A stretch of DNA of 64,000 bases from Halomonas halodenitrificans DSM 735 (GTDB lineage Bacteria > Pseudomonadota > Gammaproteobacteria > Pseudomonadales > Halomonadaceae). Positions within the stretch are counted from its first letter, which is position 1. Each line of letters opens with the position of its first letter. The notes under the pieces were generated by a model. It saw only the letters and a program-made list of their open reading frames with translations, was not told the origin of the DNA and searched no databases. The stretch is from positions 248,001 through 312,000 of the forward strand of contig NZ_JHVH01000003.1 of assembly GCF_000620045.1 (NCBI RefSeq), in the 5' to 3' direction. The position numbers were made by a program, and so were the translations under genes. This document shows positions 47,725 to 58,200 of the stretch, piece after piece.

Positions 47725-48303
47725 ATGACCAGACTCGATCCCGAGACCCATCAGTCGCTGACCGATATGCGCGAGCTGATGGCCAACGCCGACTGCCTGA
47801 TCAGCCAGGAGGAAGTCGAGCTCGCCCTCGACCGCATGGCCGAGGCGATCACCCATGACCTGGGTGACAAGCTGCCGGTGTTCTATTGCGTGATGAATGG
47901 CGGGCTGATCACGACCGGCCACTTGTTGACCCGTCTCGGATTTCCGCTCGAGGTCGATTACCTCCACGCCACCCGCTATCGCGGCAAGACCCGTGGCGGG
48001 GAGCTGTTCTGGCGCGTTTCCCCCGAGATCCCCATGGCGGGACGCCATGTGGTGATCGTCGATGACATTCTCGATGAGGGTGCGACGCTGGCTGCCATTC
48101 TCGGCTACTGCCGCGAGGCGGGGGCGGCCAGCATCACCACGGCGGTGCTGGTCGACAAGCAGCACGACCGCAAGGCGGTCCCCGGTCTCAAGGCGGATTA
48201 CTGCAGTCTGGAAGTCGCCGACCGCTATGTGTTCGGCTTCGGAATGGATATCGAGGGCTACTGGCGCAACGCCCCGGGGATCTTCGCGCCCAAGGGGATG
48301 TGA
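47725..48303 (+). CDS. hpt: Hypoxanthine-guanine phosphoribosyltransferase
   Basis: A 192-aa purine-salvage enzyme that makes IMP or GMP from the base and PRPP. The PRPP-binding motif is VVIVDDILDEGATL. VFYCVMNGGLITTGHLL and VADRYVFGFGMDIEGYWRN are family features. It follows nagZ after a repeat-filled gap, as in Pseudomonas order. Confidence 0.88.
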   Translation: MTRLDPETHQSLTDMRELMANADCLISQEEVELALDRMAEAITHDLGDKLPVFYCVMNGGLITTGHLLTRLGFPLEVDYLHATRYRGKTRGGELFWRVSPEIPMAGRHVVIVDDILDEGATLAAILGYCREAGAASITTAVLVDKQHDRKAVPGLKADYCSLEVADRYVFGFGMDIEGYWRNAPGIFAPKGM

Positions 48304-48339
48304 TCGCCCCTGCGGGGCGAGCCTTACGTTGTACGCCGT

Positions 48340-48436
48340 ACGCTATACGTAAACCCCGGGCATGCCCGGCCCCAGGGTGTTGCTTACAGCGTACAGCGTA
48401 TGGCTTAAAGCTTCCGGCTCCCGGGCGAAGCCCGGG
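48340..48436 (-). repeat. Dispersed post-stop repeat, copy 2 (after the acyl-CoA ligase)
   Basis: Read leftward from the ligase stop, a perfect hairpin CCCGGG-CTTCG-CCCGGG is followed by AAGCTTTAAGCCATACGCTG and further TACGC/AAGC motifs. It matches the order of bases after ppc (5437-5481). The hairpin may end transcription. Confidence 0.5.
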
Positions 48437-50125
48437 TCATAGCCCGAGCTCGTGGGTGGCTTCCTCGCGCATCTTGAACTTCTGGATCTTGCCGGTGACG
48501 GTCATCGGGAACTGGTCGACGAACTTCACATAGCGCGGCACCTTGTAGTGAGCGATCTTGCCCTTGCAGAAGGCCTTGAGCTCGTCTTCGGAGAGCTCCT
48601 GACCCTCGGTGAGCTTGACCCAGGCCATCACTTCCTCGCCGTACTTCTCGTCGGGAACGCCGATCACCTGAACGTCGGAGACGCCGGGGTGGGTGTACAG
48701 GAAGTCCTCGATCTCGCGTGGGTAGATGTTCTCGCCGCCGCGGATGATCATGTCCTTGATGCGCCCGACGATCGCCACATAGCCTTCATCATCCATGGTG
48801 GCGAGGTCACCGGTATGCATCCAGCCGCCGGCATCGATGGCCTTGGCGGTGGCCTCGGGGTTTTCCCAGTAGCCGAGCATGACGCTGTAGCCTCGGGTGC
48901 ACAGCTCGCCGGTTTCGCCGCGGGGCACCACGGCGCCGGTGTCGGGACTGACCAGCTTGACCTCCTGGTGAGGATGGATGCTGCCCACGGTGGTGACGCG
49001 TTTCTCCAGCGGGGCGTCGGTCTGGGTCTGGAGGCTGACCGGGCTGGTCTCGGTCATGCCGTAGCAGATGGTGACGTCCTGCATGTTCATCTTGTCGATC
49101 ACCTGCCGCATCACCTCGATGGGACAGATGGAGCCCGCCATGATGCCGGTGCGCAGGTGCGAGAGATCCACGTTCGCGAATTCCGGATGCTCCAGCTCGG
49201 CGATGAACATGGTGGGGACACCATAGAGGGTGGTGGCCTTCTCCTCGGATACCGCCGTGAGGGTCTGCTCGGGATCGAAGCCATCACCGGGATAGATCAT
49301 GGTGGCGCCATGGGTCATGCAACCCAGGTTGCCCATCACCATGCCGAAGCAGTGATAGAGCGGTACCGGAATCACCATCCGGTCCTGGTCGGTGAGCGCG
49401 ATGGTCCGCGCCACGAAGTAGCCGTTATTGAGGATGTTGTGGTGGGAAAGGGTGGCCCCCTTGGGCGCGCCGGTGGTTCCGGAGGTGTACTGAATGTTGA
49501 TGGGGTCGTCGAACTGCAGGGTGGCCTGCACGTCCGCCAGGTGCTCGGCGGAGACCTCGTCGGCGTGAGCCAGCATCGACGGCCAGCTGAACATGCCGGT
49601 CAACGTGCGGTCGGCATCCAGGCAGATGACCCGCTTGAGCTCGGGGAGCCTGGCGCTCTTGAAGGTGCTCGGGCCGCCGTCTCGCAGCTCCGGGACCAGC
49701 TCGGCCAGGGTCGCCACATAATCGGAGGTCTTGAACATCCCCTGGAGGACGAGCGTCGAGGCGCCGGACTGCTTGAGGGCGTATTCCAGCTCATGGGTGC
49801 GATAGCTGGGATTGATATTGACCAGGATGGCGCCGATCTTCGCGGTGGCGAACTGGGTAATGGTCCACTCGGCGCAGTTGGGCGACCAGATGCCAACGCG
49901 ATCTCCCTTCTTCACGCCAATGGCGAGCATGGCTCGAGCGGCCTGGTTCACGGTGGCCTGCAGCTCCTTCCAGGTGTAGCGCAGGCCCTGATGGCGGCTG
50001 ATCAGGGCGTCGCCATTGGCAAAGCGATCCACCGTATCGTCGAAGCAATCACCGATGGTCTGGCCCTTGAGTGGGGTGTCGCTGATGCCGCTGACGTAGC
50101 TGATTGAATTGTATTGGCGTGTCAT
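48437..50125 (-). CDS. AMP-forming acyl-CoA synthetase
   Basis: A 562-aa adenylate-forming enzyme that would activate a carboxylic acid to its CoA ester. Motifs are [18 protein letters not shown] (P-loop), [13 protein letters not shown], and [40 protein letters not shown]; the C-terminal lysine is in [14 protein letters not shown]. It lies downstream of the LiuR-like regulator on the same strand, so a branched or medium-chain acid is a reasonable substrate guess. The Met at 50125 is favoured; 50179 is possible. Confidence 0.87.
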   Translation of the reverse strand: MTRQYNSISYVSGISDTPLKGQTIGDCFDDTVDRFANGDALISRHQGLRYTWKELQATVNQAARAMLAIGVKKGDRVGIWSPNCAEWTITQFATAKIGAILVNINPSYRTHELEYALKQSGASTLVLQGMFKTSDYVATLAELVPELRDGGPSTFKSARLPELKRVICLDADRTLTGMFSWPSMLAHADEVSAEHLADVQATLQFDDPINIQYTSGTTGAPKGATLSHHNILNNGYFVARTIALTDQDRMVIPVPLYHCFGMVMGNLGCMTHGATMIYPGDGFDPEQTLTAVSEEKATTLYGVPTMFIAELEHPEFANVDLSHLRTGIMAGSICPIEVMRQVIDKMNMQDVTICYGMTETSPVSLQTQTDAPLEKRVTTVGSIHPHQEVKLVSPDTGAVVPRGETGELCTRGYSVMLGYWENPEATAKAIDAGGWMHTGDLATMDDEGYVAIVGRIKDMIIRGGENIYPREIEDFLYTHPGVSDVQVIGVPDEKYGEEVMAWVKLTEGQELSEDELKAFCKGKIAHYKVPRYVKFVDQFPMTVTGKIQKFKMREEATHELGL

Positions 50126-50208
50126 GAGCGTGTCTCGCGGTTGTTGCTGAATTGTTGGACGTTGGGGCATCACTGCCATGATCCTGGCGGATGTCCGACT
50201 CGGTCGGG

Positions 50209-50652
50209 TCAGTCGCCCAGGCCTTCCAGCACGTCCCGGGCGCGGCGTTCGACGTCGTCGAGTTCGAGCTGCATTAACCGAATATCCTCCAGCTGACGCT
50301 CCATATTGCGGCGCTTGTCGGTCAGGATCTCGATAAGACGCCGGAGTTGACGCCGGTTCCCGTCGGGCATGGCGTCATACATCATGACCACCTCGCGGAT
50401 CTCGGCCAGCGAGAAGCCCAGCCGCTTGCCGCGTAGCGTCAGCTTGAGGCGTACGCGATCCTTCTCGTCGTAGATGCGCGTCTGGCCACGCCGCTCCGGG
50501 GCCAGCAGGCCCTCCTGCTCATAGAAGCGAATGGTGCGCGTGGTTACCTCGAACATCCTGGCCAATTCGCCGATGCTGTAGGTGCGTCGCTGACGAGGCA
50601 GTGGACCCGCCTTTTCGGTGGCAGAGAGTGGCGTGGAGGGTGTTTGAGTCAT
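50209..50652 (-). CDS. liuR: MerR-family regulator, LiuR-like
   Basis: A 147-aa MerR protein. The HTH is [50 protein letters not shown] and a C-terminal coiled coil follows. LiuR controls leucine/valine and acyl-CoA catabolism in gammaproteobacteria. Support comes from divergent valine-degradation genes and from a TTGACGTT-AACGTAAA palindrome over its own -35 region. The gene name is an inference from this context. Confidence 0.75.
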   Translation of the reverse strand: MTQTPSTPLSATEKAGPLPRQRRTYSIGELARMFEVTTRTIRFYEQEGLLAPERRGQTRIYDEKDRVRLKLTLRGKRLGFSLAEIREVVMMYDAMPDGNRRQLRRLIEILTDKRRNMERQLEDIRLMQLELDDVERRARDVLEGLGD

Positions 50653-50707
50653 GGATGTCTTCCGTTTGTTATTGGCAAGCGGAGCGCTGCTCGCCCACCT
50701 GCAGTGA

Positions 50708-50736
50708 ACACTAGCCGAGGTTGACGTTAACGTAAA
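50708..50736 (-). promoter_or_regulatory. Regulator promoter with LiuR-type palindrome
   Basis: The palindrome TTGACGTT/AACGTAAA lies at 50721-50736. Read leftward, TTTACG (50736-50731) and TAGTGT (50713-50708) are 17 bp apart, so the palindrome covers the -35. It is also 112 bp upstream of the divergent acyl-CoA dehydrogenase and may control both. Confidence 0.6.
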
Positions 50737-50847
50737 GTGCTTGTTCGACCATGGGTTGATATGGGATAAACCAAGCAAGTGCTAGGTTGGTGGCATCGCC
50801 AACCATCGTGAATACACTTTCCATAACATCGAGACGAGGAACCCGCC

Positions 50848-52014
50848 ATGGACTTCTCCTTGACCGACGACCAGAAAGCGCTGGCCCAGGCCGCCGCCGA
50901 TTTCGCCAGTGCGGAGCTTGCCGATCATGCCGCCGACTGGGATGCCGACTCCCACTTCCCGGTCGACGTGATTCGCCGTGCGGGCGAGGCCGGCTTCCTG
51001 GGCATCTATACCCCCGAGGAGCACGGTGGCCTGGGTCTTTCGCGACTCGAGGCCTCGCTGATCTTCGAGCAGCTCGCCCAGGGCTGCGTCTCGACAACCG
51101 CCTATCTTACCATTCACAACATGGTGACCTGGATGATCGCCAACTGGGGCGATGATGCCCTGCGTGAATCCTGGGTCTCTGCCATGGTGGCCGGCGAGGC
51201 GCTGGGGTCCTATTGCCTCACCGAGCCCGGCGCCGGATCGGATGCCGCCAGCCTGCGTACCAAGGCCGTGCGCGAGGGGGATGAGTATGTCATCAGCGGC
51301 TCGAAGATGTTCATCTCCGGCGCCGGCGCCACCGATGTGCTGGTGGTGATGGCGCGTACCGGCGAGCCCGACAGCGGGGCGGGCGGCGTTTCCGCCATCG
51401 TGGTGCCGGCCGATGCCGCGGGTGTCGAGTATGGCAAGAACGAGGAGAAAATGGGCTGGAAGAGCCAGCCGACCTGCCTGATCAGCTTCGATGGCGTGCG
51501 CGTGCCGGTGACCAACCGCCTGGGCAAGGAGGGCGAAGGCTTCAAGTTCGCCATGAAGGGCCTCGACGGTGGCCGCCTGAATATCGCCAGCTGTTCGTTG
51601 GGCGCCGCCCAGCAGGCACTGACCCTGGCCCGGGACTACCTGACCGAGCGCAAGCAGTTCGGGCGCGAGCTCAGCCAGTTCCAGGCGTTGCAGTTCAAGC
51701 TCGCCGACATGGCCAGTGAGCTCACCGCCGCGCGCCTGATGGTGCGTCACGCCGCCTGGCGTCTGGATAATCAGGATCCCGAGGCCGCGGCGCACTGTGC
51801 CATGGCCAAGCGCTTCGCCACCGACATGGGCTTCAACGTCTGCAACGAGGCCCTGCAGCTCCACGGCGGTTATGGTTATATCCGTGAATATCCCCTTGAG
51901 CGGCTGGTGCGCGATACCCGCGTCCACCAGATTCTCGAAGGGACCAACGAGATCATGCGCCTGATCGTCGCCCGGCGCCTGCTCGCCGACGGCGTGATCG
52001 AGTCGCTTCAATAG
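50848..52014 (+). CDS. Acyl-CoA dehydrogenase (isobutyryl-CoA type)
   Basis: A 388-aa FAD enzyme. It has LTEPGAGSDAASLRT, ISGSKMFISGAG, ERKQFGRELSQFQALQFKLADM and the catalytic glutamate in HQILEGTNEIMR. The genes that follow (HIBYL-CoA hydrolase, mmsB) are the later steps of valine breakdown, so isobutyryl-CoA is the likely substrate. Its 3' end runs into a 14-bp repeat array. Confidence 0.88.
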   Translation: MDFSLTDDQKALAQAAADFASAELADHAADWDADSHFPVDVIRRAGEAGFLGIYTPEEHGGLGLSRLEASLIFEQLAQGCVSTTAYLTIHNMVTWMIANWGDDALRESWVSAMVAGEALGSYCLTEPGAGSDAASLRTKAVREGDEYVISGSKMFISGAGATDVLVVMARTGEPDSGAGGVSAIVVPADAAGVEYGKNEEKMGWKSQPTCLISFDGVRVPVTNRLGKEGEGFKFAMKGLDGGRLNIASCSLGAAQQALTLARDYLTERKQFGRELSQFQALQFKLADMASELTAARLMVRHAAWRLDNQDPEAAAHCAMAKRFATDMGFNVCNEALQLHGGYGYIREYPLERLVRDTRVHQILEGTNEIMRLIVARRLLADGVIESLQ

Positions 52015-52102
52015 ATCGCTTTCAACAGCTCGTTTTCAATAGCTCGTTTTCAATAGCTCGCTTTTAACAGCTTGCTCTTAACAACTTGTTCTTAACAACA
52101 AG
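52005..52102. repeat. Seven-unit 14-bp tandem repeat filling an intergenic gap
   Basis: Seven consecutive 14-mers of the type TTTTCAATAGCTCG run from the last codons of the dehydrogenase (unit 1 includes its TAG stop) to the RBS of the next gene (the last unit ends in AAG of AAGGAGA). Units 3 and 4 are identical. The outer units differ and the last two shift to CTTAACAACTTG. There is no spacer between units. Confidence 0.85.
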
Positions 52103-52111
52103 GAGACCAGG

Positions 52112-53266
52112 ATGTCGGAGCTTCCCGTGATCTTCGATGAGCTGCCCACCGCCGACGGTGGGCGCATCGGTGTCGCCACCCTCAACGCCCCGCGCGCGCT
52201 CAATTCGCTGTCACTCGAGATGGCGCAGCAGCTCGACGCCAGGCTCGAGGCCTGGGCGGTAGACCCCGGCATCGTCGCGGTATGGATCGAGGGCAGCGGC
52301 GAGAAGGCCTTCTGCGCCGGCGGGGATGTCGTCGCACTCTACCGCGCCTTCAGTGAGGGGAATGATAACGCCGAAGCCGCCGGCGATGACGACCCGGCGA
52401 CCACCTACTTCAGCCTGGAGTATCGTCTCGATTACCGCATCCATACCTACCCCAAGCCGGTGATGGTATGGGCCGACGGCATCGTCATGGGGGGCGGCCT
52501 GGGCCTGACGGCCGGGGCGTCTCACCGCCTCGTCACCGAGACCACGCTGATCGCCATGCCCGAAATCACCATCGGGCTCTATCCGGATATCGGCGCCAGC
52601 TGGTTCCTCAACCGCATGCCACCGGGCGTCGGTGCCTACCTGGGCCTTACCGGCGCCCAGCTCAATGCCCGCGATGCCCTGGACCTCGGGCTGGGTGATC
52701 ACTTCATTCCCCGCGAGCATCGGGCGGCGCTGCTCGAGGCGCTGGGCCAGGCCGACTTCGGCGACCGCAGTGCCCCGGCTCGCCGCGCCGCCGTTCAGGC
52801 CACGCTCGAGCGTTTCGAGGCGCGTGACCAGGCCCCGGCGGGGCAGGTGCAGCCCCACCAGGACACCCTCCAGGCGCTGGTGGGCAATGTCGACGTTGAA
52901 ACCGCCGTGTCGCGGATTCTGGCCGACGACAGCGACGACGAGTGGCTAGCCGCCAACCGCAAGCGCCTGATGAATGGCTGCCCGATCAGCGCCCACCTGG
53001 TATGGCGCATGCTCGAACGCCACGCCCATACCGGCCTCGCCGATGCCTTCCGCGAGGAACTGGTGCTGTCGGTACAGTGCGGCCGTCTCGGCGATTTCAC
53101 CGAGGGCGTCCGGGCGCTGTTGATCGACAAGGACAAGAACCCCCGGTGGACCTACACCGACGTCGCCAGTGTCCCCGCCACCCTGATCGATGCCATGTTC
53201 CAGCCCCCCTGGCCCAGCGAGGAACACCCGCTGCGTGACCTGGGCCATGGCCAGCGGGTGGGGTGA
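52112..53266 (+). CDS. 3-hydroxyisobutyryl-CoA hydrolase-like protein
   Basis: A 384-aa member of the enoyl-CoA hydratase superfamily, longer than hydratases as usual for HIBYL-CoA hydrolases. It has EGSGEKAFCAGGDVVALYRAF, VMVWADGIVMGGGLGLTAGASHRL and ITIGLYPDIGASWFLNRMP. It should release 3-hydroxyisobutyrate, the substrate of the next gene. The RBS AAGGAGA is formed at the end of the repeat array. Confidence 0.88.
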   Translation: MSELPVIFDELPTADGGRIGVATLNAPRALNSLSLEMAQQLDARLEAWAVDPGIVAVWIEGSGEKAFCAGGDVVALYRAFSEGNDNAEAAGDDDPATTYFSLEYRLDYRIHTYPKPVMVWADGIVMGGGLGLTAGASHRLVTETTLIAMPEITIGLYPDIGASWFLNRMPPGVGAYLGLTGAQLNARDALDLGLGDHFIPREHRAALLEALGQADFGDRSAPARRAAVQATLERFEARDQAPAGQVQPHQDTLQALVGNVDVETAVSRILADDSDDEWLAANRKRLMNGCPISAHLVWRMLERHAHTGLADAFREELVLSVQCGRLGDFTEGVRALLIDKDKNPRWTYTDVASVPATLIDAMFQPPWPSEEHPLRDLGHGQRVG

Positions 53267-53272
53267 ATCCAC

Positions 53273-53327
53273 GGGGACAGTCCCCCACCCCACGGGGACA
53301 GTCCCCCTACCTCTGGGGAGTGTCCCC
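53273..53327. repeat. Three GGGGACAGTCCCC-type elements, 21-bp period
   Basis: Copies at 53273-53285, 53294-53306 and 53315-53327 (GGGGAGTGTCCCC) lie exactly 21 bp apart between the hydrolase gene and mmsB. Confidence 0.9.
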
Positions 53328-53355
53328 GGAGCGAAACAATCACAAGGAGTCAATC

Positions 53356-54267
53356 ATGAAAATCGCCTTTATCGGCCTCGGCAACATGGGCTCGCCCATG
53401 GCCAGCAACCTGGTCAAGGCCGGCCATAATGTTACCGTCTTCGACCTGGTCGAGAGCGCCATGCAGGCCCTGGAGAGCGAGGGTGCCGGCCGCGCCGATT
53501 CCGCCCAGGCAGCCACCCAGGGCGCCGATGTGGTCATCTCCATGCTGCCCGCCGGCGTGCACGTCAAGAGCCTCTATCTGGGGCGTGACGGCGCTCCCGG
53601 CCTGCTCGAGGCGCTTGAGGATGACGCTTCCAATATCACACCGTTGATCGTCGACGCCTCCACCATCTCGCCGGAAGACGCACGCACGGTGGCCGCCGCC
53701 GCCAGGGAAAAGGGCTTTACCTGGCTCGACGCCCCCGTGTCCGGGGGTGTGGGCGGCGCCAAGGCGGGGGCCCTGACCTTTATCGTCGGCGGCAGCGCCG
53801 AAGGCTTCGAGCAGGCCAAGCCGGTGCTCGATGTCATGGGCAAGAACGTCTTCCACGCCGGCGAGAACGGTGCCGGCCAGGTGGCCAAGATCTGCAACAA
53901 CATGCTGCTGGGCATCCTGATGAGCGGGACCGCCGAGGCGTTGGCGCTGGGCGTCAAGAACGGCATGGACCCGGCCGTGCTCTCCGAGATCATGAAGCAG
54001 AGCAGCGGCGGCAACTGGGCACTCAACGGCTACAACCCCTGGCCCGGAGTGATGGAAGGCGCAGCCGCCGGCCGCGACTATGAGGGAGGCTTCCTCACCG
54101 ACCTGATGGCGAAAGACCTCGGCCTCGCCTGGGAACTGGCGCTGGGCTCCAAATCAACCGTGCCCATGGGCTCCCAGGCCCGCAACCTCTTCGCCCTGCA
54201 CAGCGCCCAGGGCAACGGCGGCCTCGACTTCTCCAGCATCCAGAAGCTCTACCGCGAGGGGGAGTAA
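53356..54267 (+). CDS. mmsB: 3-hydroxyisobutyrate dehydrogenase
   Basis: A 303-aa NAD-dependent beta-hydroxyacid dehydrogenase of valine degradation. It has IAFIGLGNMGSPMASNL (Rossmann), DAPVSGGVGGAKAGALTF and GQVAKICNNMLLG with the catalytic lysine. The Met at 53356 follows AAGGAG. The 3' gap is filled by a seven-copy repeat array. Confidence 0.93.
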   Translation: MKIAFIGLGNMGSPMASNLVKAGHNVTVFDLVESAMQALESEGAGRADSAQAATQGADVVISMLPAGVHVKSLYLGRDGAPGLLEALEDDASNITPLIVDASTISPEDARTVAAAAREKGFTWLDAPVSGGVGGAKAGALTFIVGGSAEGFEQAKPVLDVMGKNVFHAGENGAGQVAKICNNMLLGILMSGTAEALALGVKNGMDPAVLSEIMKQSSGGNWALNGYNPWPGVMEGAAAGRDYEGGFLTDLMAKDLGLAWELALGSKSTVPMGSQARNLFALHSAQGNGGLDFSSIQKLYREGE

Positions 54268-54271
54268 CCTC

Positions 54272-54409
54272 GGGGACAGTCCCCCAACCCCCGGGACAGT
54301 CCCCCAACCCCCGGGGACAGTCCCCCAACCCCCGGGGACAGTCCCCCAACCCCCGGGGACAGTCCCCGAACCCCCGGGGACAGTCCCCGAACCCCCGGGG
54401 ACAGTCCCC
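54272..54409. repeat. Seven-copy GGGGACAGTCCCC array, 21-bp period
   Basis: Seven head-to-tail copies with AACCCC linkers. Central A positions are 54276, 54296, 54317, 54338, 54359, 54380 and 54401, so the steps are 20 and then 21 bp. Copies 1-4 have CCCCCAA linkers and 5-6 CCCCGAA, which shows local duplication. It is the largest array in the window. Confidence 0.95.
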
Positions 54410-54523
54410 GACTCTTCCGTCCCCGATTCTTCCCACCAAGGTCTAACGCTCTCCTATCCGAACGCGGTTCGCGCTACCATGAGGTTTTAACGTTATCTTC
54501 ATCCGGTGAGACGCGAACCGATC

Positions 54524-55174
54524 ATGTCCGAGACCCTGTCCGAGCCTGCCGCCCTGACGGCCGATGCCGAAGCACTGCTTTCCGATGAGCTGATAGCGTT
54601 CCTGGGCTGCCGAACCCCCGATACCTGGGTGGCGTGGGCGCTGGAAAACCCCGAGCTGTTGCTGATCGACCATGCCCAGTGCGAGAAGAAGGCGGCCTCC
54701 ACGGCCATGAACCTGCTTTACCGCTATGTGAACCAGCCGCTGCTGCTGACCAAGATGAGCCAGCTGGCGCGGGAGGAGCTGCTGCACTTCGAGCAGGTGG
54801 TCAAGCTGATGGAGTCTCGTGGCATCGTCTACCGCCACCTGAGCGCCTCGCGCTATGCCGAGGGGCTGCGTCGCCATGTGCGCGCCAACGACCCCGAGCG
54901 ATTGACCGATATCCTGATTATCGGTGCGCTGATCGAGGCGCGCAGCTGCGAGCGCTTTGCGCGATTGATTCCCCACCTCGACGCCGAGCTTGCCAAGTTC
55001 TACCGCACTCTGGTTAAGTCTGAGGGTCGCCACTACGAGGATTATCTGATGCTGGCTCGACACCTGAGCGATGCGCCGATCGAGTCACGAATTGCCTTCT
55101 TCACCGACCGTGAAGCTGAGCTGATACAAGAGCCGGATACGGCCTTTCGTTTTCACAGCGGTGTGCCGGCCTGA
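54524..55174 (+). CDS. miaE: tRNA-(ms2io6A37)-hydroxylase
   Basis: A 216-aa non-haem di-iron enzyme that hydroxylates the prenylated base at tRNA position 37. Ligand helices are HAQCEKKAASTAMNLL, LAREELLHFEQVV, LIEARSCERFARL and SEGRHYEDYLML. Its presence implies a MiaA/MiaB pathway elsewhere. The Met at 54524 is preferred; a GTG at 54506 would add six residues. Confidence 0.92.
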   Translation: MSETLSEPAALTADAEALLSDELIAFLGCRTPDTWVAWALENPELLLIDHAQCEKKAASTAMNLLYRYVNQPLLLTKMSQLAREELLHFEQVVKLMESRGIVYRHLSASRYAEGLRRHVRANDPERLTDILIIGALIEARSCERFARLIPHLDAELAKFYRTLVKSEGRHYEDYLMLARHLSDAPIESRIAFFTDREAELIQEPDTAFRFHSGVPA

Positions 55175-55210
55175 TCCCGGCCCACCGTTCAGGACGCAGG
55201 GAATAACACG

Positions 55211-58200
55211 ATGCGGGATGCTTCCGACGCCGCCGAGACCCCCACTTCGGTGCGGCTGACACTCTTCGGCCACTTCTCGCTCTCTTTCGGCGAGGACAGC
55301 CTTACCCAGTTCAGTTACGACAAGGTCAAGGCACTGCTGGTCTACCTGTTGCTGCACCATCAGCCGGTGAGCCGCGCGACCCTGGCCGAACTGCTCTGGC
55401 CCGACCAGGGCCTCTCGTCGGGGCGCACCAACCTGCGCCATGCGCTGCACTGCCTGCGCCAGTCGCTGGGCGAGCATGCCGACGAGGTGCTGGTGGTTTC
55501 CCGCCAGACCATCGCGTTTCAACTTCCCGGGCACTGGAGCCTGGATCTGCACGATATCCAGCAGCTGCTCGAGGGCGAGCGTGACCTGTCGGTCCTGGAT
55601 GGCCTGCTCGAGCACTATCAGGGTGACCTGGTAGAAGAGCTTCAGGTCACTCACTGCCCGGATTATCAGCGCTGGCTGGTGCAGATGCGCAACGACTGGC
55701 GTCAACGCGTGATCCGTTTCGCCGAGGCGGCGATCGAGCGCCACGAGAACGTGCCCGATGCGCTGCTCGAATCACTGGTCTATCGTTTCTCCGGCTATGG
55801 CCCCTTTCACGAGCGGCTGGTACGCCAGCTGGCCGAGCAGGGACAGCAGGCCGCCGCGCATGAGCAGTACAATGCCTATCTGCAGTTGCTGGCGCTCTCC
55901 GGACAGCAGCCCGAGGCCGACTTTCTGCAGCTGGCGCGCTACTGGTCCGATGTTCAGCCCGATACGGCGGGTGCCGGCACCCTCGGCTTCTCGCGAACCT
56001 TCGCCGCGGACAGCTCACCGCTGCGTGAGGACGAGATCGAGCAGCGTCAGCTCTCGGTGATGGCCATTCGCCTGCGCCTCAAGGCCGACCTCTCGGATCG
56101 TTCGTCCAGCCGTGACTGCCTGATGTTGCATTTCGAACTGATGCGGTGGCTGGAAGAGCAGTGTCATCACCTGGGGGGATTCTGGCTGCCCGGCGCCACG
56201 GGAGGACTGGGGCTTGCCTGTTTCGGCACCCATGGGCCGGCGCATCAGCTGGCCGAGCTGGTGGCGCTCTATGAGCACTGTCGACGCATGCTGCCCGAGG
56301 AGCTGGCGCGCCATTGGGCCGAGGAGGGCGAGCCGCCCCGGGTCGAGTTTGCCGCGGGGCTCAATAGCGGCCGCGTGATCTATCTGCCCGAGCGGCGCCT
56401 GGTCGACCCCCTGGGGCAGGTCACCCAGGGTTCCCTGGACCTGATGAGTGCCGCCGAGGGCAGCGAACTGGTGATCTCCCAGGACGCCAGCCAGCACATG
56501 CCGCCGGCGCTCGACCTCCAGCCGCGGCTGAGCTCGCGCCTGGTGGCAAGCGATGGCCGGGTGCGCCTGCGGGCGCTGGTGCTGGGGGCCGATGAAGGCG
56601 GCCGCGAGGCGCTGCCGCCGAGCCTGGTGGGCCGCGAGACCCAGCTGCGCACATTGCGCGATGCCCTGGCGCGAGCCGGCATCGGCCTGCGTCAGAGCGT
56701 TCTGGTGCGGGGTCCCTCGGGCATGGGCAAGTCGGCGCTGTTGGTCGGCTTTCGCCAGCTGGAGCAGACCCGCGACGCCGCGATCTGCTGGCAGCCCACC
56801 ACGCGCCTCTCGGTGCAGGAACCCTATGGCGCGGCGCGCAAGCTGCTGCGCTGGCACCTGGGTCATGCCCCGGATGCCGAGAGCCTGGCCGAACTGTGCC
56901 GACAGCTGGCCCTGCCCGAGCTCGATGAGGCGCGCCGTGAGCTTCTCGAGACGGCGCTGGGGGCCCGGGAGGCTCAGGCCGTCGCCGAACTCACCCAGAG
57001 CGGTGAGGCGGTGGAGCTGGTGGTAAGCCTGATGCAACGGTTGATCGTGCAGATTGCCACCGAGCGCACCCTGGTGCTGATGATCGACGACCTGCAGTGG
57101 CTCGATGAGCCCAGTCTCAAGGTGCTGACCGGCCTGCAGGCGCGCCTGCCCATCAATTGCGGTTTCATGCTGGTGGCCAGCCATCACGGCCGCGAGGGGT
57201 TGCCGGCCAAGCTGCACTGGGACCAGCAGATCAGCCTGGGCAAGCTGGACGCCATGCAGGCCTCACGCCTGCTGACCCAGCTGGCGCGACGCTATCGCAT
57301 GCATATCAGCCCGCGGCTGCGGGGCCAGATCATCGAACGCTGCGATGGGGTCCCCCTGTATCTGCAGGAGATCGTGCGGCGGGTCGACATGGACCGCCGC
57401 GAGGGCCGCAGCGTGCAGCTCGACGAGCTGCCCCACGGCCTGCTCGGCCTGTTGGCCGGCCGCATCGATCAACTCGACAGCGACCGCGAGGTGGCGCATA
57501 TCGCGGCGGTGCTGGGGCGTCGTTTCCGCTACGATTTCCTGGCCGAGTGCAGCGAGTTCGACGGCCCTCGCCTGACCCAGGCCCTGGAGCAGATGCGGCG
57601 CCTGGAGATCATCGAGCCCGCCGAGGGTGACGAGGCCGGCCGCGAGTTCCAGTTCACCCATCAGCTCCTCCAGGAGGCCGCCTACCTATCCTGCCCGCGG
57701 GATGTGCGTACCGCCATCCATCGCCAGGTGGTGGAACTGATCGAAGAGCGTTTCCCGATGTGGATCAGCCGCCACCCGGGGGACTTCGCCACGCATCTGC
57801 GACGCAGCGGTCACTACGCTCGCGGCGCGCGCTACTACGAGCTGGCGGCCCGGGAGGCGCTCAAGGTCAGCGCCAATCGTACCGCCTTGAAGATGGCCGA
57901 CCTCGGCCTGGCCAGCCTGCGCCAGGCGGTGGGCCAGACGGAGCGTCAGATCAGCCTATTGACGGTGCGTGGCCAGGCCGCCTTCGCCCTGGAGGGCCAC
58001 GGTTCGCCGACCGCCCACGAGAGCTTCGTGCGCGGCCGCAAGCTGATCAAGGCGCTGGCCGAGGAGGGCGAGAGCGTCGACCTGGAACAGGCCTTCCTGG
58101 TCAAGTGGGGCCTCTGGGTGGGCTGCAGCCAGCGCCACGCCCATGCCGACGCCTTCCGCCTGGCCGCCAACCTGGCCGACCTGGCCCGCCAGCTCGACGA

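Noticed and set aside
48452..50107. A 551-codon open frame opposite the acyl-CoA ligase
   Set aside because: Antisense shadow; the ligase strand has all adenylation motifs.
52005..52102. Possible CRISPR or iteron origin
   Set aside because: The 14-bp units are directly adjacent with no spacers, lie inside an operon, and no replication gene is near.
54272..54409. Possible CRISPR array
   Set aside because: The unit is a 13-bp near-palindrome with near-identical 8-bp linkers, so there are no unique spacers, and no cas genes are nearby.
56015..57217. A 400-codon open frame opposite the BTAD/STAND gene
   Set aside because: Antisense shadow; the sense frame is continuous with Walker A and B motifs.
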